Origin: an uncultured Pseudacidovorax sp.
Lineage (GTDB): Bacteria; Pseudomonadota; Gammaproteobacteria; Burkholderiales; Burkholderiaceae_C
Assembly: GCF_913773995.1 (NCBI RefSeq)
Contig: NZ_CAJYES010000042.1
Span: 1-52,274 of the forward strand
DNA length: 52,274 nucleotides
Direction of reading: 5' to 3'
Shown here: positions 1-7,824 of the stretch, piece after piece
How positions within the stretch are numbered: position 1 is the first letter of the stretch
Layout of the letters: the number at the start of each line of letters is the position of its first letter
Program-made: the position numbers and the translations under genes
Notes under the pieces: model-generated
What the model was told of the DNA's origin: nothing
Database searches by the model: none
Seen by the model: the letters and a program-made list of their open reading frames with translations, nothing else

Positions 1-287
1 AAGGTGGTGCGCACCGGCCGCGGCTCGGCGAAAGCGGCGGCATAGACGCCGTTGAAGGCGGCGAAGTCGGCCGCATCGACCAGGTAGGCCGTCACGCTCA
101 CAACGTCCGACAGGGCCAGCCCATGGCTGGCGAGCGTGGCCGCGATGCGCTCCAGGCACAGGCGCGTCTGCGCCTCGATGCCGGCCGGCACCGAGCCGTC
201 GGCGGCGATGCCCAGTTCGCCGGAAAGGAAGACGAGCGGGCCGACGGAGCGGACCTTGGAGAAGGGCAGGGCGGAGGTCTGGGTCAT
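1..287 (-). CDS. RidA/YjgF/UK114-family protein (partial, 3' end cut by the window)
   Basis: The minus strand reads from an ATG at 287 through 95 codons without a stop and runs off the left edge. The product begins MTQTSALPFSKVRSVGPLVF and continues with LSGELGIAADGSVPAGIEAQ, then a helix around LERIAATLASHG, then VVSVTAYLVDAADFAAFN. This is the standard RidA order of strand, GxLG-type turn, helix and V-x-x-x-V-Y-L strand. Family members deaminate reactive enamine/imine intermediates or act in related carboxylate and aminoacrylate metabolism, usually as cytosolic trimers. About 30 C-terminal residues, including the usual substrate-binding Arg and Glu, lie outside the window. The gene sits about 150 bp downstream of the LysR gene on the same strand and may be its operon partner. 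Substrate unknown. Confidence 0.85.
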   Translation of the reverse strand, partial: MTQTSALPFSKVRSVGPLVFLSGELGIAADGSVPAGIEAQTRLCLERIAATLASHGLALSDVVSVTAYLVDAADFAAFNGVYAAAFAEPRPVRTT

Positions 288-437
288 GAACGATGCCGGC
301 GCAGGGCGCCGGCCCTGAGGGTGGGGAGGCGGCGCGATCGAGCGCCGAAGGCGATTATTCCGCCGCCTGCGTTGCCGACCAATGTGAGCTTCGCAAGATC
401 GGATTGCCGTTAGCGCAAGGCAGCGACTGCCATCGTG

Positions 438-1394
438 TCACTCCAACGTTTTGCGCAGGTGATCGATGAAGGCCCGCGCCGCATCCGGCAGATGGCGCCC
501 GGCCATGGTCTGCACCTCGAAGTGGCGCTCGTTCATCTCACGGTCGCGCAGCGGGATGGCCACCACGGCACGGTTGTGCAGCTGCTGGCGCAGCGCCAGC
601 TCGCCGCAGAAGGTGACGGCCTGGGTGTGGGTCACGTACTGGATCAGCGGATAGAGATGGTCGCTGGTGATCACCGGCTGCAGGACCAGACCTTGGCGGC
701 TGCAGCTGATGTCCAGCAACTGGCGCAGCGTGGATGTGCCGGCCGGCAGCGCCAGCGGCCAGGCCGGCAACTGGGCGAGCGACAGCTGTCGGCGATCGGC
801 CAGCGGATGCCCGGGTGCCACCACCGCCATCACGGGGGAGGGATGACGAAAGGCCACCTGCAGGCCGCTTTCGGAGCTGAGGCTCACCGTCACGCCGATG
901 TCGACCAGGCCCTCGCGCACGCGGCGCGCCACCTCGCGCTGCACCGCCATGTCCAGCTGGAAGCGGATGCCCGGGCAGCGCGCCTGGAAGTCCGCCACCA
1001 CCGCGGGCAGGAATTCGTAGGCGAAGCCTTCGGTCGCCACGATGCGCACCTCGCCCTGGCGCAGGCCGCGCAGGGCCAGGATGTCGTCGGTCACGCGCTC
1101 GATGTCCAGCCAGGCGCGGCGGGCATGGGCGGCCAGCAGCTCGCCGGCGGAATTGAGCGTCATGCCGCGAGCGCGGCGCTCGAAGAGCAGGGTGTCCAGC
1201 TCGCGCTCCAGCCGGCCGATCTGGCGGCTGACGGCCGAGGGCGCCACCTCCAGCCGGGCCGCGGCTTCGGTGACCGAGCCGGCGCGTGCCACCTCCAGGA
1301 AGTAGCGCAGGGCCACCTCCTGCAGCACGCGCTGGTTGGGATCGCGCCGTGCAGGCTTGGCGGCGGGGGTGGACGCGGGCGGGGGAGAAGCCAT
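438..1394 (-). CDS. LysR-family transcriptional regulator
   Basis: This 318-residue protein has the usual LTTR length. After a Pro/Ala-rich tail of about 25 residues comes the winged HTH, with LRYFLEVARAGSVTEAAARL and then APSAVSRQIGRLERELDTLL. The effector-binding domain starts near residue 110 with RLRQ-GEVRIVATEGFAYEFL. It is divergent from the Bug receptor gene, and a perfect 9-bp inverted repeat lies in the 115-bp gap, so the receptor/amidase pair is the likely target. The effector is unknown; a ligand or breakdown product of the Bug-amidase pathway would be expected. LTTRs commonly repress themselves from such divergent gaps. Confidence 0.9.
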   Translation of the reverse strand: MASPPPASTPAAKPARRDPNQRVLQEVALRYFLEVARAGSVTEAAARLEVAPSAVSRQIGRLERELDTLLFERRARGMTLNSAGELLAAHARRAWLDIERVTDDILALRGLRQGEVRIVATEGFAYEFLPAVVADFQARCPGIRFQLDMAVQREVARRVREGLVDIGVTVSLSSESGLQVAFRHPSPVMAVVAPGHPLADRRQLSLAQLPAWPLALPAGTSTLRQLLDISCSRQGLVLQPVITSDHLYPLIQYVTHTQAVTFCGELALRQQLHNRAVVAIPLRDREMNERHFEVQTMAGRHLPDAARAFIDHLRKTLE

Positions 1395-1411
1395 CGGATG
1401 CGGTGCCAGAA

Positions 1412-1430
1412 CATTGCCGAATCGGCAATG
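1412..1430. promoter_or_regulatory. LysR-type operator (perfect 9-bp inverted repeat)
   Basis: CATTGCCGA-A-TCGGCAATG is a perfect 9+9 bp palindrome with a 1-bp centre. It contains the LTTR T-N11-A core (TTGCC-N5-GGCAA). It lies 18 bp upstream of the LysR start and 80 bp upstream of the Bug receptor start, where a shared divergent operator is expected. Function is inferred from position and symmetry. Confidence 0.7.
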
Positions 1431-1509
1431 AAGCTTTAAGAGCCTTGTGCTTGCTGCACGGGAGGCGCGTTTCTAGCATGCCGCCATCGTCTTCCGAAAG
1501 GCCTGCGCC

Positions 1510-2526
1510 ATGACCTTCGCGTCCATCCCCGCTTTCCGTCCTGCCTCGGTGTCCCGCCGCGCCGCCGTATGCAGCCTGCTCGCGCTGGCCGCCAGCGCCG
1601 GCGCGCTTCCTGCCATGGCGCAGCCGGACTACCCCAGCCGGCCGATCACGCTGGTGATCCCCTTCCCGCCCGGCGGCAGCGCCGACGTCATCGGCCGGCT
1701 GATGGGCCAGCGGATCTCGACCGCCCTGGGCCAGCCGGTGGTGGTGGACAACCGCCCGGGCGCCGGCACGGCCATCGCCGCCGGCTACGTCGCCAAGGCG
1801 CCCGCGGACGGCTACACGCTGCTGCTGGGCTCGCCCTCGACCTTCACGGCCAATCCGGCCATCCGCAGCAACCTGCCCTACGACCCGGTCAAGAGCTACG
1901 ACCCCATCGCCATCGTGGCGCGCATCCCGCTGGTGCTGCTGGCCAACAAGGACGTGCTCATCAACACGGTGAAGGAATTCGTGGCCGCCGCGAAGGCCTC
2001 GCCCGAGAAGTATTCGTACGCCTCCTTCGGCGCCGGCACCACCTCGCACTTCGCCGGCGAGATCATCCTGGGCGCCGTCGGCGCGAAGATGCTGCATGTG
2101 CCCTACAAGGGCAGCGCCCCGGCCATGACCGACCTGATCGGCGGCCAGGTGCCCTTCTCGGTGGACACCGTCACCGCCGCCATTCCGCAGCTCAAGGGCG
2201 GCAAGGTCAAGGCCATCGCCGTGACCACGGCCAAGCGCTCGTCGCAGCTGCCGAACGTGCCCACCTTCGCCGAGGCGGGCTATCCCGACATCAACGTCGA
2301 CACCTGGATCATGCTGGTCGCGCCCAAGGGCACGCCCGCGCCGGTGCGTGAGCGGCTGGAGAAGGCCATCGCGCAGATCGTCGCCTCGCCCGACACCAAG
2401 GCCGCGCTCGCGGCCCAGGGTGCCGAGCCGGCCTTTGCCGGCCAGGCCGCGTCGGCGAAGCAGATCGAGAACGAACTGCCGCTGATGCGCGCCGTCGCCC
2501 AGCGCGCCAACATCCGGGCGGACTGA
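1510..2526 (+). CDS. Bug/TctC-family tripartite tricarboxylate transporter receptor
   Basis: This 338-residue periplasmic binding protein has an N-terminal signal peptide containing two arginines (VSRRAAVCSLLALAASAGAL) with cleavage near AMAQ. The mature start DYPSRPITLVIPFPPGGSAD is the Bug hallmark. Other family motifs are VVDNRPGAG, the LLLGSPSTFTANP region, LHVPYKGSAPAMTDLIGGQV and the late P-x-V-PTFAEAGYP strand. Bug proteins bind carboxylates or amides for TctAB uptake or for sensing. No tctA or tctB lies nearby, as is common for orphan Bugs in Burkholderiales. The stop TGA shares its A with the next ATG (TGATG), so it is probably translationally coupled to the amidase. The ligand may be an amide that the amidase hydrolyses (inference). 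Confidence 0.92.
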   Translation: MTFASIPAFRPASVSRRAAVCSLLALAASAGALPAMAQPDYPSRPITLVIPFPPGGSADVIGRLMGQRISTALGQPVVVDNRPGAGTAIAAGYVAKAPADGYTLLLGSPSTFTANPAIRSNLPYDPVKSYDPIAIVARIPLVLLANKDVLINTVKEFVAAAKASPEKYSYASFGAGTTSHFAGEIILGAVGAKMLHVPYKGSAPAMTDLIGGQVPFSVDTVTAAIPQLKGGKVKAIAVTTAKRSSQLPNVPTFAEAGYPDINVDTWIMLVAPKGTPAPVRERLEKAIAQIVASPDTKAALAAQGAEPAFAGQAASAKQIENELPLMRAVAQRANIRAD

Positions 2527-4049
2527 TGGCCCAGATCGTCGAACTCTCCGCCGTCGAGCAGCGCCGCCTGATCGGCGCCCGCCAGCTCTCGCCCGTCGAA
2601 CTGCTGGAGGCCTGCATCGCGCGCATCGAGCAGGTCAATCCTTTCGTCAACGCCGTCACCGCCACCTGCTTCGAGCGCGCACGCGGCGAGGCCCGCGCCG
2701 CCGAGCAGGCGGTGATGCGCGGCGAGCCGCTCGGCCTGCTGCACGGCCTGCCGCTCGGCGTGAAGGACCTGGAGCCCACGGCCGGCCTGCTCTCCACCTC
2801 GGGCACGCCCAGCCTGCGCAACCATGTGCCGGCGCAGGACATCGAGCTGGTGCGCCGCCTGCGCGCTGCAGGCGCCATCGTGGCCGGCAAGACCAACGTG
2901 CCCGAGATGGGCGCGGGCGCCAACAGCCGCAATCCGGTATGGGGCGCCACCGGCAACCCCTTCGACACCAACCTCAATGCCGGCGGCTCCTCGGGCGGCT
3001 CGGCGGCGGCGCTGGCGCTGGACATGCTGCCGGTGTGCACCGGCTCGGACACCGGCGGCTCGCTGCGCATCCCCGCTGCCAAGTGCGGCGTGGTCGGCCT
3101 GCGGCCCTCGCCCGGCGTGGTGCCCAGCGTGCGCAAGCCGATGGGCTGGTCGCCCATCTCGGTGGTCGGGCCCATGGGCCGAAGCGTGGCCGATGCCTGC
3201 CTGCAACTGGCGGCCACCGCCGGCCCGCATGCGGGCGATCCGCTCAGTCATCCGCTCGACGCCATGGCCTTCCTGGCGCCGCGCACGGCCGACCTGTCGC
3301 GCCTGCGCGTGGCCTGGACCGAGGACTTCGGCTGCTGCGACGTCGACCCCGTGGTGCGCCGCGCCTTCCGCGAGAAGATGGCCGCCATGCGCCACCTCTT
3401 CGCCGCCTGCGACCAGGTGCCGTTCGCGCTGGGCGAGGTGCACCGCTGTTTCGACGTGCTGCGCGCCGAGGCCTTCGTGGCCGGCATGCGCGAGACCTAC
3501 GAGCGCAACCCCCAGAGCCTGGGCCCCAACCCGCGCGCCAACTACGAGATGGGCGTGCGCATGAGCCTGCTCGACAGCGCCTGGGCGCAGACCGAGCAGA
3601 CGCGCATCATCGGCCGCTTCCAGAAGGTGTTCGAGGGCTACGACCTGGTCATGTCGCCCACCACGCCGGTCTCGCCCTTCCCGTGGACGCTGCCGTACGC
3701 CGCCGAGGTGGACGGCCGCCCGCAGGAGAACTACTACCGCTGGCTGGCGCTGACCTACGTGGTCACGCTCACCACGCACCCGTCCATCAGCCTGCCCTGC
3801 GGGACGGACGAGCGCGACATGCCATTCGGCCTGCAGGTGACCGGCGCCTTCCGTGGCGACCTGCCGCTGCTGTCGGCTTCGCTGGCCATGGAGCAGGCTT
3901 TCTCCTCGTCGCCGACGCTGGCGCGGCCGCGGCCGGACATCGCGAAGCTGCGGCCGGCCGATCCGCCGCTCACCAGCATCGTCACCGCCGCGCCGGACGA
4001 TCCGCGGGCCAGCCGGCCCACCGAAGCCGGCGCCGCCTCGGTCGTGTGA
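2526..4049 (+). CDS. Amidase (amidase-signature family)
   Basis: This 507-residue cytosolic hydrolase cleaves carboxamides to acid plus ammonia or amine. The amidase-signature Ser-cisSer-Lys triad is complete: Lys80 in GVKDLEP, cis-Ser155 in the Gly/Ser-rich AGGSSGGSAAALA loop, and nucleophile Ser179 in GSDTGGSLRIPAAKCG. The spacing of 24 residues between the two serines matches characterised members. The C-terminal half contains the SPTTPVSPFPW and SLPCGTDERDMPFGLQVTG segments typical of amidase/GatA relatives. No gatB or gatC is present, so it is a metabolic amidase rather than the tRNA amidotransferase. It is coupled to the Bug receptor by a 1-bp stop/start overlap and is probably under the divergent LysR. 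Exact substrate unknown. Confidence 0.93.
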   Translation: MAQIVELSAVEQRRLIGARQLSPVELLEACIARIEQVNPFVNAVTATCFERARGEARAAEQAVMRGEPLGLLHGLPLGVKDLEPTAGLLSTSGTPSLRNHVPAQDIELVRRLRAAGAIVAGKTNVPEMGAGANSRNPVWGATGNPFDTNLNAGGSSGGSAAALALDMLPVCTGSDTGGSLRIPAAKCGVVGLRPSPGVVPSVRKPMGWSPISVVGPMGRSVADACLQLAATAGPHAGDPLSHPLDAMAFLAPRTADLSRLRVAWTEDFGCCDVDPVVRRAFREKMAAMRHLFAACDQVPFALGEVHRCFDVLRAEAFVAGMRETYERNPQSLGPNPRANYEMGVRMSLLDSAWAQTEQTRIIGRFQKVFEGYDLVMSPTTPVSPFPWTLPYAAEVDGRPQENYYRWLALTYVVTLTTHPSISLPCGTDERDMPFGLQVTGAFRGDLPLLSASLAMEQAFSSSPTLARPRPDIAKLRPADPPLTSIVTAAPDDPRASRPTEAGAASVV

Positions 4050-4070
4050 CCTGGGCGCGCGGTAGGGCCT

Positions 4071-5021
4071 TCAGTCGAAGGCCCCCGCCGGCGCATCCGC
4101 GGCCGCGGTCTCCATATGCCGCGCGATGCCGCCGGGCGTGGTGAACCACACGCGGCCCTCGTCGCGCGCGCGGGCCAGGTGGCCCAGCACCTCGCGCAGG
4201 TGCCGCAGCCGGTAGGGCTGGCCCACGATGTACGGATGCAGCGCCAGCCCCATCACCAGCGGCTGGGCCTGCGACTGCATCAGCATCTCCTCGAAGTTGT
4301 CCACCACCATGTCGCAGAAGGCGCGCGAGTCCATCTGGCGCGCCACGATCATGGGGATGTCGTTCAACTCCTGCGGATAGGGCACGGCCCACAGCCGCCC
4401 GCCGCCGCGGGTGCGCATGCGCATCGGTTGGTCGTCGTGGCACCAGTTGAGCGTGTACGTGTAGCCCGTCTCGGCCAGCAGGTCGGGCGTGAGGCGGCTC
4501 TCGGAGATCCAGGGCGACAGCCAGCCCGCCGGTGCCTGGCCGCTCTCGCGTTCGATGCGCGTGCGGCAGCGCTGCAGCAGGGCGCGTTCCTCGTCCTCCG
4601 ACAGCTGGCCCTGGCGCTCGGCATTGCTGTGGCCGTGGCCGATCAGCTCATCGCCGCGGGCCGCGAAGGCCTGCACGAGTTCGGGGCAGTGGTCGTACAG
4701 GGCGGTGTTGATGAGCGTGCCGGTGGGCAGGCCCAGCTGGTCGAAGAGTTCCAGGCAGCGCCAGGCGCCCACGCGGTTGCCGTATTCGCGCCAGCCGTGG
4801 TTGAGCACATCCGGATGCGGCGACGCAGGGCCGATGCAGGCGCCCAGGCCATCGCCGAAGGCGAAGTGCTCGATGTTGAAGCCCAGGTACACCGCCAGCC
4901 GCGCGCCATTGGGCCAGGCGTAGTCGTGGCGGCGGGTAATGGGCCGGTAGTCGAAGCGGTCATGCCCCGGCAGGCGCTCGGGCCAGCGGGTGCGGGCGGG
5001 GTCGTGCGGCGCGGCGGTCAT
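4071..5021 (-). CDS. Polysaccharide deacetylase / PuuE-like allantoinase-family hydrolase
   Basis: This 316-residue protein has a NodB-homology fold without a signal peptide, so it is cytosolic. Visible family elements are the RLAVYLGFNIEHFAFG strand, NRVGAWRCLELFD, the metal-site segment GDELIGHGHSNAE, the GWLSPWISES strand and the late LALHPYIVGQPYRL, which matches the conserved HP-x-x-x-G-x-P-x-R of PuuE-type enzymes. Family members hydrolyse allantoin or other C-N bonds and are not necessarily polysaccharide-active. It is encoded 10 bp downstream of the NTF2-fold gene on the same strand and convergent with the amidase. Together these suggest breakdown of a cyclic or linear amide, which is inference. 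Confidence 0.85.
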   Translation of the reverse strand: MTAAPHDPARTRWPERLPGHDRFDYRPITRRHDYAWPNGARLAVYLGFNIEHFAFGDGLGACIGPASPHPDVLNHGWREYGNRVGAWRCLELFDQLGLPTGTLINTALYDHCPELVQAFAARGDELIGHGHSNAERQGQLSEDEERALLQRCRTRIERESGQAPAGWLSPWISESRLTPDLLAETGYTYTLNWCHDDQPMRMRTRGGGRLWAVPYPQELNDIPMIVARQMDSRAFCDMVVDNFEEMLMQSQAQPLVMGLALHPYIVGQPYRLRHLREVLGHLARARDEGRVWFTTPGGIARHMETAAADAPAGAFD

Positions 5022-5031
5022 CGTGCGCGGC

Positions 5032-5448
5032 TCACAGCGTCGCCAGGCCGGCGCGCACCAGCAGCCATTCGGCGCTGTCGTTCCACACGTCCATCTGCAC
5101 GATCAGGCCGCGGCGCACGACATAGCGGTCGACGTAGCGGTTGCCTTCGAAGGGCGTGCCGTCGGGCCAGGCGCCGTAGAGCGTGCCCAGGCTGTAGACC
5201 ACGGTCTCGTCCTCCGTGCCGCCGGCCACCGTCTCGGTGCGCTCGATCTTCTTCTTGACCCAGGCGTAGCGTTTGGCGTTGAAGGCCGAGGTGTCGCCGG
5301 GCGCGGTCATCGGCCGGTTGCCGGTGAAGCGGATGCGGATGTCCGGCGCGGTGTACCGCGAGGCCGAGGCCGGGTCGGGAATCATCACGAGGCGCAGGAA
5401 CTCGTCCACGATCTCGGCGGGGGTGGTGGGAGGGGCGGGGGTCGTCAT
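5032..5448 (-). CDS. NTF2/SnoaL-fold small protein
   Basis: This 138-residue cytosolic protein starts at the ATG at 5448, giving MTTPAPPTTPAEIVDEFLRL. The pattern is an N-terminal helix (EIVDEFLRLVMIPDP), a YTAPDIRIRFTGNR strand, then GTPFEGNRYVDRYVVRRGLI and QMDVWNDSAEWLL. This is characteristic of SnoaL-like/NTF2-fold proteins (ketosteroid isomerase relatives). Such proteins are small hydrolase, isomerase or binding partners, and the sequence does not show the reaction. It lies 10 bp upstream of the deacetylase-like gene, so the two are probably one transcript starting in the gap shared with the BenE-type gene. Confidence 0.8.
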   Translation of the reverse strand: MTTPAPPTTPAEIVDEFLRLVMIPDPASASRYTAPDIRIRFTGNRPMTAPGDTSAFNAKRYAWVKKKIERTETVAGGTEDETVVYSLGTLYGAWPDGTPFEGNRYVDRYVVRRGLIVQMDVWNDSAEWLLVRAGLATL

Positions 5449-5586
5449 GGGCGTGGTCCGGTCTTTGGCGAAAGGGCCGGGCGCTGCAAGCCACGTGCCC
5501 GGCCGGTGGAGGGCGCCAGTGTCGGTGCGCCTGCGATCCGGGGCCAGCCCTGCCTCCGACAGGCCCGCCCGGCACAATCGTCGGCT

Positions 5587-6843
5587 ATGCGTTTTATCCG
5601 GGATGTCAACCTGCCCGCCTTCACCGCCGGCTTCGTCGCGGTGCTGGTGGGCTTCACCAGTTCGGTGGCCATCGTGTTCCAGGCCGCGCAGGCCTTCGGC
5701 GCCGATTCCGCCCAGATCGCCTCCTGGATGTGGGCGCTGGGCCTCGGCATGGGCCTGGCCACCGCCATCCCATCGCTGTGGCTGCGCAAGCCCGTGATGG
5801 TGGCCTGGAGCACGCCCGGCGCCGCCGTGCTGGCCACCGCAGGCGCGGGCTATTCGATGGGCGAGGCCGTGGGCGCCTTCATCGTCTGCGCGGCGCTCAT
5901 CACGCTGGCCGGCGCCACCGGCTGGTTCGAGCGGGTGATGAACCGCATCCCCATGGCCATCGCCTCGGCCCTGCTGGCGGGCGTGCTGGCGCGCTTCGGC
6001 CTCTCGGCCTTCACGGCGGCGCAGACGGCGCTGCCGCTGGTACTGCTGATGCTGGCGACCTACCTGGCAGGCAAGCGCTGGCTGCCGCGCTACGCCGTGC
6101 CGCTGACGCTGGCCGTGGCCGTCGCCTATGCGGCCGTGCGCGGCCAGCTGGCCTGGAGCACAGTGCATTTCTCGCTGGCCATGCCGGTCTTCACGATGCC
6201 GCAGTTCACGTGGCAGGCGGCCGTCAGCCTGGCGCTGCCGCTCTTCGTCGTGACCATGGCCTCGCAGAACCTGCCGGGGGTGGCGGCCATTCGCGCCGCG
6301 GGCTACGACATGCCGATCAGCAAGCTCATCACGCTGACCGGCGTGGCCACGCTGCTGCTGGCCCCCTTCGGCGGCTATGCGCTCAACCTGAGCGCGATCA
6401 CCGCCGCCATCTGCATGGGCCGCGAGGCGCACGAGGATCCGCACAAGCGCTACACCGCCGCCGTGTGCTGCGGGCTCATCTATGTGCTGATCGGCTGCTT
6501 CGGCGCCGCGGTGGCGGGGCTGCTGACGGCCTTCCCAAAGGAACTGGTGGCGGCCATCGCCGGACTGGCGCTGCTGTCGACCATCGGCGGCGGCCTGGCC
6601 ACGGCCCTGCGCGACGAGACCCACCGCGAGGCGGCGCTCATCACCTTCCTGGTCACGCTCTCGGGCGTGACCCTCTTTGGCATCGGCTCGGCCTTCTGGG
6701 GCGTGGTGGCCGGTGCGGCCGCGCTGCTGGTGCAGCAGGCCGGCCGGTCAAAGACCCCCGCCGGCAAGGACATCGCTCCTGCCTGCAAGATCAGGCTGGA
6801 CGCCCGCCAGGGCGGCCACGACAACAAGCACAAGCCATCATGA
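5587..6843 (+). CDS. BenE-family benzoate/H+ symporter-like transporter
   Basis: This 418-residue integral inner-membrane protein has about 11-12 hydrophobic segments. BenE landmarks are an N-terminal DVNLPAFTAGFVAVLVGFTS, then KPVMVAWSTPGAAVL, the ALPLFVVTMASQNLPGVAAIRAAGYD stretch and GYALNLSAITAAICMG. BenE members import benzoate or related aromatic acids with protons. No benzoate dioxygenase or CoA-ligase gene is adjacent, so the substrate may differ. The start is the ATG at 5587, in the short gap divergent from the NTF2-fold gene. The C-terminus has a polar tail of about 35 residues. Its stop overlaps the gshB start as ATGA, which is an unusual pairing. Confidence 0.9.
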   Translation: MRFIRDVNLPAFTAGFVAVLVGFTSSVAIVFQAAQAFGADSAQIASWMWALGLGMGLATAIPSLWLRKPVMVAWSTPGAAVLATAGAGYSMGEAVGAFIVCAALITLAGATGWFERVMNRIPMAIASALLAGVLARFGLSAFTAAQTALPLVLLMLATYLAGKRWLPRYAVPLTLAVAVAYAAVRGQLAWSTVHFSLAMPVFTMPQFTWQAAVSLALPLFVVTMASQNLPGVAAIRAAGYDMPISKLITLTGVATLLLAPFGGYALNLSAITAAICMGREAHEDPHKRYTAAVCCGLIYVLIGCFGAAVAGLLTAFPKELVAAIAGLALLSTIGGGLATALRDETHREAALITFLVTLSGVTLFGIGSAFWGVVAGAAALLVQQAGRSKTPAGKDIAPACKIRLDARQGGHDNKHKPS

Positions 6844-7793
6844 ACTTCCTCTTCGTCGCCGATCCGCTCGACCTGTTCAAGACCTACAAGGACACCACCT
6901 TCTCGATGATGCGCGAGGCCCAGCGGCGCGGCCACCGGATCGCCGCCTGCCTGCCGCAGGACCTGGGCTGGCGCTCCGGCGGCGTGGTCGAGGCCGAGGT
7001 GCTGCGCATCACCCTGACCGGCGATGCCGACGACTGGTACACGGTGGACCTGCGCGAGCGCGTGGCCCTGAAGGACTTCGACGCCGTGCTCATGCGCAAG
7101 GACCCGCCCTTCGACGCCGAGTACATCTACGCCACCCACCTGCTGGAGCAGGCCGAGCGTGAGGGCGCGCATGTGGTCAACAAGCCGCGGGCGTTGCGCG
7201 ACCACCCGGAAAAGTTGGCGATCATGGAGTTTCCGGAATTCACCGCGCCCACGCTGGTCACGCGCAGCGACGCGGCGGTGCGCGCCTTCCATGCCGAGCA
7301 CGGCGACATCATCCTCAAGCCGCTGGACGGCATGGGCGGCATGGGCATCTTCCGCGTCAAGCAGGACGCGCTCAACCTCGGCTCCATCATCGAGACGCTC
7401 AACAAGGGCGGCGCCGAGACGATCATGGTCCAGCGCTTCGTGCCCGAGATCAGCCAGGGCGACAAGCGCGTGCTGGTGATCGCCGGCCAGCCGGTTCCCT
7501 ACTGCCTGGCGCGCATCCCGCAGGGCACCGAGGTGCGTGGCAACCTGGCGGCCGGCGGCAAGGGCGTGGCCCAGCCGCTGTCGGCTGACGACCGCCGCAT
7601 CGCCGAGGCCATCGGCCCGAAGCTCTTCGCGCGCGGACTGCTGCTGATCGGCCTGGACGTGATCGGCGGCTCGCTCACCGAGATCAACGTCACCAGCCCG
7701 ACTTGCTTCCAGGAGATCCACGACCAGACCGGCTGCGACGTGCCGGCGCTGTTCGTCGATGCGCTGGAGGCGCAGGTGAAGGCCCCGATCTGA
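6840..7793 (+). CDS. gshB: Glutathione synthetase
   Basis: This 317-residue cytosolic enzyme joins gamma-glutamylcysteine and glycine with ATP in the last step of glutathione synthesis. The length matches proteobacterial GshB (about 315). The N-terminal domain begins MNFLFVADPLDLFKTYKDTT. The ATP-grasp region has GDIILKPLDGMGGMGIFR, the glycine-rich loop IPQGTEVRGNLAAGGKG and the metal/substrate end LTEINVTSPTCFQEI. The start codon is inside the stop of the BenE-type gene (ATGA overlap), so translation is probably coupled to the transporter. gshA is not within the window. Confidence 0.96.
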   Translation: MNFLFVADPLDLFKTYKDTTFSMMREAQRRGHRIAACLPQDLGWRSGGVVEAEVLRITLTGDADDWYTVDLRERVALKDFDAVLMRKDPPFDAEYIYATHLLEQAEREGAHVVNKPRALRDHPEKLAIMEFPEFTAPTLVTRSDAAVRAFHAEHGDIILKPLDGMGGMGIFRVKQDALNLGSIIETLNKGGAETIMVQRFVPEISQGDKRVLVIAGQPVPYCLARIPQGTEVRGNLAAGGKGVAQPLSADDRRIAEAIGPKLFARGLLLIGLDVIGGSLTEINVTSPTCFQEIHDQTGCDVPALFVDALEAQVKAPI

Positions 7794-7824
7794 GGACCGG
7801 CGCGGCCCGGCCGCGCGCCACGCC

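Noticed and set aside
2280-3779. Long minus-strand frame across the Bug receptor/amidase pair
   Set aside because: Antisense shadow rich in His, Arg and Gly. The plus-strand amidase has its full catalytic triad.
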